DNA of 64,000 nucleotides, taken from assembly GCA_039545355.1 (NCBI GenBank), contig BCJJ01000018.1:682001-746000 (forward strand), given 5' to 3'. Position numbers and translations under genes: made by a program. Below the pieces are notes generated by a model. The model was not told where the DNA came from and ran no database searches. It worked only from the letters and a program-made list of their open reading frames with translations. This document shows positions 22,307 through 31,855 of this stretch, piece by piece. The first letter of the stretch is position 1; each line of letters opens with the position of its first letter. This DNA comes from Trichosporon coremiiforme (taxonomy: Eukaryota; Basidiomycota; Tremellomycetes; Trichosporonales; Trichosporonaceae).

Positions 22307-22999
22307 TGTTGTAGACAGATGACTTCTGTTCACTCCGTTTCAGTACTCAGCCAGTACTGTCCAGCGAGTTGAGCAGTTCGAACAAGAACGTTGACGGAGT
22401 GGGAAAAGTTGGGCGGCGACAGAGTTTCGGTGTGAGAGCAAGAAACGTGAGTACGTGAGATTTGTGTTGTGGAAGCGAGAGTGACGGCAGGTCCGGAGCG
22501 GCAATGGAACCGCGTGTTAATGGGTTCAACGGGTTCGGTTGACCGGACCTGGGCTCTGCTGGGATATTAGATGCCGATGACGTTTGGGCCAGGCACCAGT
22601 TTGTGCCCCAGCCTCCGTAGTTCAACTCATGGGAGTGGGAGGCGTCGCGCGTCGCAGATCGCGACCCGGCAACAACCTCTGCACGGCCGCATTCAGGACG
22701 AGGAACGTGCCGATGGCGGGTGCATCGAACAACAACACATGTATGGATACTGCATCAACCTCTAGCTCTATGTGTCTATGAGGCTTCTGAGGAACGAGCC
22801 CGGCTGTGAACGTGTATGCAGGACTCGCTGCTATTTCCAGAAGATGAGAACAAGGTTGCTCCAGTTGCTCGGAACCCCTTACGTAAATTCTTCGCGGCGG
22901 GGCTCCAGGTGCGACAAGCTGGGCCCGCACTGCGAGTGGCGATGGGTGGCGACCGGGCGTGTAACGACCACGAGCTGAGGGGTCTCGATGAGGGATACC
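22307..22999. other. Spacer between the deiminase 3' end and the peroxiredoxin start
   Basis: It holds the peroxiredoxin promoter and the 3' UTR of the deiminase gene. The open frames inside it have no domain pattern or bias that I trust. Confidence 0.5.
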
Positions 23000-24287
23000 T
23001 CAGACCATGGCGAGACCAAGCAGAGTGCTCGCAAGCAAACCCATCTTTCCTCTACGTCGCGACCGCCCAGCTCCACTGTTACCGCTAGCTGACGGGGTGG
23101 CCGCGTCGGCAGTCGAATCGCCACCTTCGGTAGTCGCGACAGTGGCGTTGTTACCCCTACTGTGTGCGATCTCCTGCTGCGTGGAACAATGGATACCACC
23201 GCCTCCAGCAGCAATACCATCAATGTTGACGGCCACAACCTCTCGGTCAGGATACATGGCGGAGAGGGTGTCGCGGGCGTCCTTGTCCGCCTTTGTGTCG
23301 CCGAACTGGGGCATGATCACTCCCCCGTTGACGAGGTAGTAGTTGATGTAGCCTGCTGCGAAGTCTTCGTCGTCCTGGTATTCCTTTCTGCGTTTGTCGG
23401 CCCACGGCGCCGTAAGCGTGGTCACGTTGAGGGTGCGACCCTTTGCATCTGTCGCGTTCTTGAGAATGTCCAAGTGCGTGCGGGTGACGTTGTGGTCGTA
23501 GCTCTCGGGATCGGGGTCATAGGCGGCGACAACGACGCCGGGACTGATGAAGCGAGCGTAGAAGTCGGTATGTCTGGGGTCAGAATCTTACAAGACAGGC
23601 GGCTTACCCGTCAGTGATGTCCTTACCGCGAATACCAGGGAGCCAGATAATCTTCTCGATCCCAAGGAGATACATCAACTCAGCCTCGACGTCTGCCTTG
23701 CTCCATCCCGGGTTGCGATTGTCGTTGAGCACACAGCTCTCCGTCATGATTGCGGTTCCGTTACCGTCGACCTCCAGTGCGCCGCCCTCGAGCACCAACT
23801 CTGTATGGAGGAGAGGCACACCGCTCGCATTCGCAATGGTGGGAGCAACAGTGGCGTCCTTGGAGTGTACCTGTTTGTTGCCCCATCCGTTGAAGTTGAA
23901 GTTGACTGCGGAAACGTTGGCGTCCCGACGTACGAACACGGGTCCCGAGTCGCGGACCCAGAGATCGTCCAGTTGCCCCTCGACTAGCGTCACGTTCGAC
24001 ACGCCACGGAGGAGATTCTTGGCCCGCGACATGTCCTGCGATCGCACGAGAAGAGAGACTGGCTCGAAGCGACTGATCGCCTCTGCGACATCGGCCAAAT
24101 TCTCTTGCACTACGGGCAGAAGATCAGATGTCCAGATCGAGGCGTTCCAGGCAAACGCCATCCATGTTCGAGAGTGTAGTTCTCCTTCATCCGGCATCGT
24201 CCATGGAGGTCCGGTTTGGATGGTTGGCGTCGCCCTAGTGCCGAGGGCAGTCGTGAGCGCTCCGTAGACCCATTTGCGAGGGTGCAT
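23000..24287 (-). CDS. Agmatine deiminase/PAD_porph-family enzyme, probably secreted and GPI-anchored
   Basis: Exons are 24287-23608 and 23573-23000 with a 34-nt intron; the product is 417 aa. Active-site features of the guanidino-modifying fold are present: MPDEGE and TWMAF near the start, DDLWVRDSGP, NFNFNGWGNK, LEGGALEVDG, HTDFYARF across the junction (catalytic His), and GGGGIHCSTQQ (catalytic Cys) near residue 355. Several N-glycosylation sequons (NAS, NVT, NVS, NGT, NAT) lie in the body. The C-terminus has a Ser/Gly/Ala-rich stretch, a basic patch RSRRRGK and a 14-residue hydrophobic end, the layout of a GPI-anchor signal. The N-terminus is only a weak signal peptide; a first exon upstream cannot be excluded. 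The substrate could be agmatine or protein-terminal arginine. Confidence 0.85.
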
Positions 24288-27137
24288 GTTGTCAGTGCCT
24301 GTTGCGGCGAGTGACTGGCACTTATTATTCGCTGTCTCAGACTATATGTACCCAACGTGCATGCACCTCATCGATGTTGTACTGCAGATTCTCCTTGCGA
24401 TCAATCTTTTCGCTCATGCGTGCCTCACTCGGAACCTGCCGAACTTGCCGAGTAACTTTGTTATCATTCCGTCATTGGCAGGGTAACCGAAGCTGTGCAA
24501 CGTTCTGGCCCACGAGAAATCTCGAGTTTTGTTCTCTGCATGCTGTGTGCCTTCATGAATGCGAACTGCGGGTCGATCGGGCGGTGCATCATTGGCAGAT
24601 CTGGGGTCTTTGCGATGTGTCTATGAGCGCCGTAACCGACAGCACTGGGATGCGGTTGGCATGCTGGGACGTCGTACAATTCCGCGAGGTCCGCCGCGAA
24701 AGGTGGGTCCGACGTCGCTAAGAGACTGATGAGGGTTTCTGTGCACAGCGTAATTGATACCAGTAATTCATGAGTTTGTCCCTGCGTAGACCGTAAGAGT
24801 GTACACACGACAAACTCGAACGACAGCACTACTACGACCGTTACCGGACGCCGACGGATGCTCGTCAAGACGACCTGACGTCATTACGTAAAGTGCGAAG
24901 AGTGGGGCTCCAGAACGCGGAACCTCAAAATTCTACTACCATAGCACGGAGCGACGGCGGCGACGAACCTCAGCCAGCCAGCCCACAACACGGCTGTCAT
25001 GATCGCGGGCACACACCAACTCTATCCATTCCTATCTATCCATCCCTATCAACGTAATAAGGTCGTAGTCGTAAGAGAATGCAACTATCAAGATAAGCGC
25101 GGAATGCGTCAGTGACATGATCGGGTGTGATCGATTGCTCCGGCAACGAGAAGTGATAAACAGCAAACATCCATTCCATCGGCATTCCTCCATCTACAGC
25201 AAGCGCGAATGCAACCCTCCCAGCATCCAGCACCATTCGATCGCGAAGAGCCTGTGTTAGTAGCCAAAGACTTGAGAAGCTTGTTCGAAAGGCAGCCGTT
25301 GTTTGTTTCACAATTTTTCATTCTGAATCGTCAGCGACTATTGTTCCTTCTGCAGTTCGTAAAGAGGAGTGGAAAGGAAGGAGGTTCGTCAGAAGTTTAA
25401 GTTAAGGTAGCGTGGGTTTTTCAGCAGAGGGCAGCGGTGCCAGAATGGCAGTCGCCGACCCTAAAGCCAAATGCACTCTGGTCATCATTCAAGCGTTGCG
25501 TGTCCGAGAGAACGGCGCGCAGCCCGTGAGTGTGGGAAAGGAGAAGTGGGATTGCGAGAGGAGGGTAATGCTCACCAGATATTAACAGTACATTCGGGCT
25601 GTAGTCCTACGAAGATGGGGTACATGTCAAGAAAGGGGAATGGATAGAACGTCGATCAGAAAGCCCTCCCGTGCCCACGGTGCGGCATCGCCTTTCCACA
25701 GAGGGTCAGGTTCTGCCAGCGCCGCCAGCTTCTTCGGAGCGTACACTGCAAGAGTGTCGCAAAGTGGTCTCTGTGAAAGAGCCGGGAGGGGACTAGATCA
25801 TCTCCTCGACGTGGAAAATGTGGCTAGTGTGAACTAGCGAGAAAAGACAGTGACTATACAGAGAATCCTGGAGAAAGTTAGCAAGAGCGAGGAGAAGGAG
25901 GAAGGGGGAGGAAGGTCGCTAGAGCTCGAGAGAAGCGCTGGAGAGGCTCTCTGAGGTAGCTGTGGCTAGGCTCACCTGATAGTATGATCTTCATGGAAAA
26001 AAGCTATAGGATGCTCGAGCAGGCTCCTTATATACACACTGGCCGGTGCACCCCTCCACCACCGGCGTTACTGAAATTTCTCATATCGCCGTGCAGAGGC
26101 GGCGACTAAACCGCAGGTGGCGTCTCGCACTCGTCTGAACCAATCGAGGAGACGTCCAGTGCATGTCCAGACCTGCCAGTGATTGGGTCTGCCAGGCGCG
26201 AGGCCGCGCGAGCGATGCATTCGCATCACCCAGTGCGAGCATGCCCATGGCCGGGTGGCTGGTCGGTGTCTAAACTTTCTGCCGTTGGCTTACGGAAGTG
26301 CGAAGGATATCGATAACCCGGCCAGCGTCCGCTTCAGTGCGAGCACTGGGGCGAACAGTGGGAGCAGCGCTCACTCGAGGTGCGAACCTATTCAGTACAG
26401 TGCGACAGCTCTGGCGCGAGAGACCGATGTGATAATCATATCACTGCTCGCGCCGTTGTCACCGATGAGTATCACATTCCGCTGCTGTCCTCCATCTCTG
26501 ACCACTCAACGAGCTCGTTGACAGCAACTTCGGCGTCTTACGCCCGTACCACCCGCGGCTTAGCTCCAGATCACTGCTCGCTCCTGATAGCCGAGTGCAG
26601 GCATCTCCTCGTCATTGTTGGACTTAGCTGCTCTGCACGCATGAACTCAGCTGAGCTATCTGGCTCCGTAGGCTACAGCTTCCAGCTCACGTGGCTGGGC
26701 GAGCACATCTGATCGCGAGGTGGATTGGCGTCTGAGGTGTCTTTCCTCGAACACCTAATCACTTCGCAAGTGACAAGACCTCATGACTTGAAGGTCGACT
26801 GTTGCTCGCTGTCAAGCTGCTTCCGCTCTGCCTCGCTGGCCGTCGAGCTCACGTGGACGGACATCGCCACGCTCAGACACACCTTCTTCTTCTCTCTTGT
26901 CACTTGCCCCATCGACACACCTCATTTGCTTGCCCCCCATGTTCGATTGTTCGTGGATATCATATAAGTCATCTCCGATGGAGCTACGTACAGAGCCTAC
27001 GTGAGGCCAAATCGTCTACGATCTACACCGCCATGCCGTCGCGCGCAGCGCATGGCGGCTATTTCCGTCTCGACACTGCCCAGAAACCCAAAGATCAGAT
27101 TCTCCTGACAGCCTCTCCGCGCACCCGGGGCACCAGC
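24288..27137. other. Gene-poor stretch of 2.85 kb
   Basis: No protein with a recognisable domain is found. On the minus strand a clear TATA box (26027-26034) is followed by short stretches with weak coding character (about 25640-25750, 25445-25610 and 25039-25260) that can be joined only in part by plausible splices. I could not build a complete frame. It may be an unannotated small gene, a non-coding transcript or a degenerate gene. Confidence 0.4.
26027..26034 (-). promoter_or_regulatory. Strong TATA box (TATATAAG) on the minus strand
   Basis: TATATAAG lies 33 nt before an ATG at 25994 that opens MKIILS and is followed at once by a GTGAGC donor. TATA boxes this clear are otherwise not seen in the window. 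Initiation about 30 nt downstream would fall almost on the ATG, so the start codon or the product may differ. Confidence 0.5.
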
Positions 27138-28285
27138 TTAGTAGCCGGCGGCACCAGGCGCCTTGTCGCCGTCACGCTTCAGAGACAGCAGGATCTCGCG
27201 CATACGAGCGAGGTCTGAGCCGGCCGAGGTGGGGCGGATCGTCTTCGACTGGCTGTTCTCGAGGCCGACCAGTTCGGCGATGCGCTCCCAAGCGGTGCCC
27301 TTGGCGATGTCGTCCTTCAACTTCTCAACGAACTTGGCCTCGTTCTCCCTGTTGTTTGTTAGCCGCTGCACAATGGGAGCCCGATGGTCAGGCTGCACCT
27401 CCTGACGATCCCTGATCGCAGTGTGGCCCGCCATCATGTTGCCACTCACTTGTTCTCGCGGATGTTCTTCTCCTTCTCCTTGTTGTAGTCCTCGTAGAAC
27501 TGGTCAATGGCCTTCTCGGCCTTGTTGGCCATCTCGTCGCGCTTCTTCTTGTCCTCCTCGTTGCGCTTGGCGATCTCCTCAGCCTGGCGCTTCTTCCACT
27601 CCTTAATGGGCTCAGAGTCCTCCTCGGTTTCCGGGAGCGTGTTCTGGAACTGGGGCGCAGGGAGAATCGATACAGGCGTACGAGGCTTCTCAGCGGGCGG
27701 GTAGGGGGACTGGCCATACGGCTGAGGAGAGAGGGCGTTGAAGATGGGCTTTGCGGGCTGCTGTCAGTCATTTGACCTCATTGATCAGGTAAGGTGGAGG
27801 TCGCGATGTCACACAGAGGATGTCGATATTCACCCTCGCATCATCGGCGGGTCCTTTGCTACTCACCGCAGCGCTGGGAACCTCGGTGGTGATATCGGGG
27901 AACTGAGCCTCGAAGTTCTCGCGCTCCGGGTCCTCGCCAAGTCCCTGCGTTCCCGTCACGCGGACCTCAGTCTTGGTCTCCTCCTCCAGAGAGGGGAAAG
28001 CGTCAATGCCAGACGGCTTCTTCTCGGGGCTCGCAGGGTCGCTCAGCGCAGGGCTGTCGGCAGCTCCAGCTGTCTGTCAGCTTCATTGAAGACCAAGGAG
28101 CTCACAGATATCCGGGAAAGCGTCGATGCCCGAGGGCTGGGAGGGGACGTCGCCCGAGGCGAAGAGGTCGGCGTCGTCGCCTGTTGTCAGCTGGAGGGCA
28201 CTGGGGGACTGCAGCACGCGAGTCGGGACGCACCGAGAATGGCCTTCTCGCGGGCAAGGAAGTCGGCAGTGGGGTCGTCGGACAT
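27138..28285 (-). CDS. CLC1: Clathrin light chain
   Basis: Five exons: 28285-28234, 28180-28106, 28069-27867, 27757-27450 and 27348-27138, with introns of 53, 36, 109 and 101 nt; the product is 282 aa. The N-terminal acidic half carries two SGIDAFP repeats (near residues 34 and 59) and ends before a Pro-rich stretch. The central part is the heavy-chain-binding coiled coil: IKEWKKRQAEEIAKRNEEDK, then AIDQFYEDYN. The C-terminal segment has TAWERIAELVGL, the conserved fungal light-chain ending. Clathrin light chain binds the proximal leg of the heavy chain and works in endocytosis and trans-Golgi sorting. For exon 4 the second AG after the branch was used, because the first lies only 3 nt from the branch A. 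Confidence 0.95.
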
Positions 28286-28656
28286 GGTAAGTCGAGTGGA
28301 CGTGCTGATGTTGACGAGTTGCAGCAGTGTCAATGTAGCTGCTGTCGAGGTCGAGATTGCCATGGCCATGCGTGGCAGGGTGCCCTGCTGTGACGCGTGC
28401 GTCACGTGGCAATCGCCGGTGAATCCGGCGGGTGGCGTGGTACTCTGCGGTGGAGGTGTCCATGTCTGGCTCATGTCCAAAAGTTAGCCGGGATGCAGGC
28501 ACGGGGGCACAGGCCCTACGCTAGCTACGCTGGGCGAGCTGAACCTGGCCCGGAATTCAATGACGCCTCGATCGCGCTGAGGACACCTCTACCTCGTCGT
28601 CTACCGTCTACCGTGTTGTCGCTATCCCATACACATCCCCCACTACGCACACCACC
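28286..28656. promoter_or_regulatory. Divergent promoter between CLC1 and the thiamine pyrophosphokinase gene
   Basis: This 371-bp spacer lies between two divergent starts. CA- and CT-rich DNA precedes the plus-strand start (28590-28650). No specific factor site is claimed. Confidence 0.5.
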
Positions 28657-31077
28657 ATGAGCGCGCGTCAGCCCGAGCTTCACGTCTCGGCGGTACGTAC
28701 CACAAGAGATCTGCAACCCAGCTTGCTCCAACGGGCGCATGGCAGACTCATATCTCTCGAGTAGCGCTGACGACAGCTCTCGCCTGCGGAATACAAGGCG
28801 TACACCCGGTACCTCGACCTGCTGCTGCTTGCGCAGGCGGCACAGGGAGACGCCGGTATTGATCCCGATGGAACCGCACGCTTCGAGCGCGGAGTCGTGC
28901 GAGACTTCGGTGCGGGCAGGCTCGATGTCCCCAAGCCGCTCGTCGATGACGTAGGTGCAGCCGCTGCGTGCTCAGACCGAGCTAGTCCGTTCGAGAGTGA
29001 GGACTGACAAGAACAGGTTCTGCGACTGATTCCTGGACGTGAACGTCTGCAAGCCGGACAGGTATACGCCGTACTGCGTGCTCTCGCACATGCTTCTGGA
29101 GGAAGGCGCCCGGAGCTCGACCTCGTGTTTGTGCCTGGTAAGTAGACGGAGCGGGCAGCGGGCAAGGGTGTGATGTGGGACAACCTCCGAGCTCAGTGCG
29201 AGCTTTGGCCATGACGAATGCAAAGCTAACGGGCAGCTGATCCACTCCCCCTCGATCCGCCATCAACGCCTGCGCCGGCACCGCCGCGCCGCGCCCCGCA
29301 GCCGCCCGAACACAAGCGCCGCCCGTCGCTCCCCGCCAAGCCGAAACCGCCCTCGCCTCCGCGGCGGTCGAGCAACCGGCGCTCGTTGCCCGCCAACTCG
29401 GACCCGTTCCGAGACGCACCCCCGCCACCACCGTCACCTCCAGGTGCACCTGGTGCTCTGCCACCGAAGCCCGACTTCGAGACTGACGCCATGCCTAGCA
29501 AGAACCCGTTCCGCACCGGTGCCGAGCGGAACGTCTCTGACGCCAGCAAGAAGCCGCTGCCCCCGCTTCCGGCGCGGAAACCAAACATCCGCCCCAGCCT
29601 GCCGCCGCGGACGAGGCAGAGAGCGTCGAGCACGAGCTCCTCGTCGACGCTGGAGACGAGCGGCCGCCAGCCATCTGGTCTCATCGCTACCAGCCTTGCG
29701 GCCGCCCGGGCGGCTCCGGTGGTTGAGCCCGGATCATCGGTCACTGTGCTCCGCCGTGCAAAGTCTACGCGCGAGGCCAGCTCCCGCTACGGCGATTTGA
29801 GCGCGGCGAGTGGGGAGCGGGAGAAGCGTCCCGTGAAGGACCTCGCGGACGAAGTGCACCGTGCCGTGAGCCAGAGTGGTGTCGACCCACCTCCTCCTCC
29901 GCCGCAGCGCCACCCCTCTGCCAAGGGCAGCCGGCCGGCACCCACGGTCCGCACGTCGTCCAACTCGGCCTCGAGCTCCACCACCCCCGTCCCCGGCCCC
30001 AGGTCGAGCTCCATGTCCGCCCCCGCCGCGAGCTCCTTCACGCAGACCGCCGAGCGATACCGGCGCGAGTACCCCGGTCTGCGCTCCTGGTCCCTCACAG
30101 GCTTGCTCAGCGACACCGGCCGGCCGCTGCGCAACCCGTTAGCTCTGATCATCCTGAACCAGCCCATCACCCGTCTGGACACGCTCCGCCGCGCCTGGGC
30201 CGCGAGCTCGGTACGACTGTGCGCCGACGGCGGCGCAAACAGGCTGTACGACGCGCTCTCGCCAAGCGAGCGCGAAATCATGCTCCCGACCATGATCAAG
30301 GGGGACCTGGACAGTCTCCGCCCCGACGTGCGCGCGTACTACGCCTCGCATGGCGTCAAGATCAAGAAGGTTGCGGACCAGGATTCGACAGATCTGCAGA
30401 AGTGCATCTTCGAGGTGGAATCGATCGAGTCGGCCTCGGGCACGACATTCTCTCTGCTGCTGTTTGGGGGGTTGAGTGGCCGGTTCGACCAGACCATCGC
30501 GACCTGCAGCACGATGCTGAAGATGCAGCGCAAGGCGCCGACATTCATCATTTCCGAGGACTCGCTCGCGTGGTGTCTACCCCCCGGCGCGCATCTTATT
30601 GAAATAGATCAAGCGACGATGGGGGAAACGTGCGGTCTGCTCCCCCTCAGTGGACCGAGCCACATTAGGACCGACGGCCTGGAATGGGACTTTGACTGGC
30701 TGTCCGCCATGGACGGGCCGGTGAGCTCGAGCAACCACGTGACGGACCGCGACGCGTTCGTGCACACGTCGGCTACTATATTCTGGACGGTCGAGATTCG
30801 GCCCGACCTGCCCGCTCCCCGCCGGGGTGGGGGGACTGTGGAAGAAGTGACGCGCGGCGTGCGCGAGCTCGGGTCCAGGGTTGGCAGTGTCGGGAGGGAG
30901 ATGGGGCGGGAAGTGCAGCGCCGTATCAGCCAAAGGGATAGACCGAGGGAGGGCTGGGACAGCGATGAGCGCGACGACGTGAGGCTGAATGATTACAGAG
31001 AAAGGGAGAGGGAGAGGGCCGGGCAGACGCACACGCTCCACGATCATGAGGAGGACGGGTATGCCCAGCTTGACTAG
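28657..31077 (+). CDS. THI80: Thiamine pyrophosphokinase with a long N-terminal Pro-rich extension
   Basis: Exons are 28657-28692, 28777-28950, 29017-29137 and 29237-31077, with introns of 84, 66 and 99 nt; the product is 723 aa. The kinase domain (about 395-635) is complete: LALIILNQPI, LCADGGANRLYD (about 436-447), IKGDLDSLRP (GDLDS near 466), DQDSTDLQKC, GGLSGRFDQTIA and the thiamine-binding part with DGLEWDFDW and SSSN. Residues 1-110 form a small helical domain (SPAEYKAYTRYLDLLLLAQAA; LIPGRERL), a bit like an EH/EF-hand-type module. Residues 111-390 are Pro/Ser/Arg-rich with SH3-ligand-like PxxP runs. The tail (640-723) is Arg/Glu-rich. Fungal THI80 proteins are normally 300-330 aa, so this is a fusion or two overlapping genes. 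A Met near 30013 (MSAPAASSF) could start a normal-length kinase. Confidence 0.85.
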
Positions 31078-31383
31078 TTTATAGAGTGTGTCGTCTAGAG
31101 TTAGCGATGCAGTGTGCAGTGTGTAGACAGCGAAGGGGCCGTGTTTTGTCTTCTCCTTCCGGTCAGACATCGAGTATGGCTCGAGATCTCGAGACACGGG
31201 ACAGAAGCGTGCCACACAGGTGTGGCACCTCCACCTCCACCTCCACCAAAATGGACCGCCACCTCCGCTTGCACCAGTGCACCAGTCATCCACCCCTCGG
31301 ACCCCTCTCTTCGCACCGTCTTTCCAGCCTTTCCAAGCAATGCAACATGCATAAGAAGAAGCCCCGAAGCCTCAAAAAGCGTG
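31078..31383. other. Spacer with a GGTGGA repeat and a perfect hairpin downstream of tRNA-Ala
   Basis: On the plus strand GTGCCACAC (31209-31217) and GTGTGGCAC (31220-31228) form a 9-bp perfect inverted repeat with a 2-nt loop. CCTCCA repeats (CCTCCACCTCCACCTCCACC) follow at once. A similar CCTCCACC-rich block lies near the tRNA-Arg gene at about 45990-46035. Confidence 0.7.
31374..31378 (-). terminator. RNA polymerase III terminator of tRNA-Ala
   Basis: Five T in a row on the minus strand, starting 5 nt after the discriminator base. Confidence 0.75.
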
Positions 31384-31476
31384 TGGAGAAGTTAGGAATC
31401 GAACCAAAGACCTCGTCAACCCCGAAGTAGCACTTCAAATGCTAATGACGCGCTCTACCAACTGAGCTACATCCCC
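31384..31476 (-). tRNA. tRNA-Ala (anticodon AGC) with an intron
   Basis: On the minus strand: acceptor GGGGATG, positions 8-9 TA, D-arm GCTC/GAGC with loop AGTTGGTA, anticodon stem CGTCA/TGACG, loop TT-AGC-A (anticodon at 31441-31443), and an intron of about 20 nt. The T-arm is TTTGG TTCGATT CCTAA, the acceptor 3' strand CTTCTCC, and the discriminator A. The A and B boxes are good. The acceptor stem has one T-T mismatch (6:67) and the T-stem another (51:63). It is most likely functional, but a decaying copy is possible. Confidence 0.8.
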
Positions 31477-31855
31477 GAACACCGCCATGGACGTTTTGGC
31501 CGCGGGACGGGCGGCGCGCCGGAAGTTCGAGCGGTTCGGGGGGTCTATGAGACCTTTCCAGTGCTCTGGGAAGGCTGTAGGGGCTGGTGAGGCTCTCAGA
31601 GCCATTGGGGGAGCAAAAGTCTTGAAGGGCTAAGGAGACGGGAAGGAGTTTTGAGGATGGGGACACGGGAGGGGGCATCGATGTTGCTTTCCTTGGCGAG
31701 TATATGCCTCGTGACCACGACGGCGACAGCTGAAGTGCAACCTGAAAGAGTTCACGCGACATCAATCTGGTATGGATACATGCGCGTTGCCGTTCTATGA
31801 TCAAATGTTCTATGGATTCTGTTTCTTCTCGGGTCTGTCTCGCCGCGGACGCAAC
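31477..31855. other. Spacer between tRNA-Ala and the 3' end of the 5-phosphatase gene
   Basis: Apart from the 5' flank of the tRNA and the 3' UTR of the phosphatase gene, I see nothing here. Confidence 0.5.
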
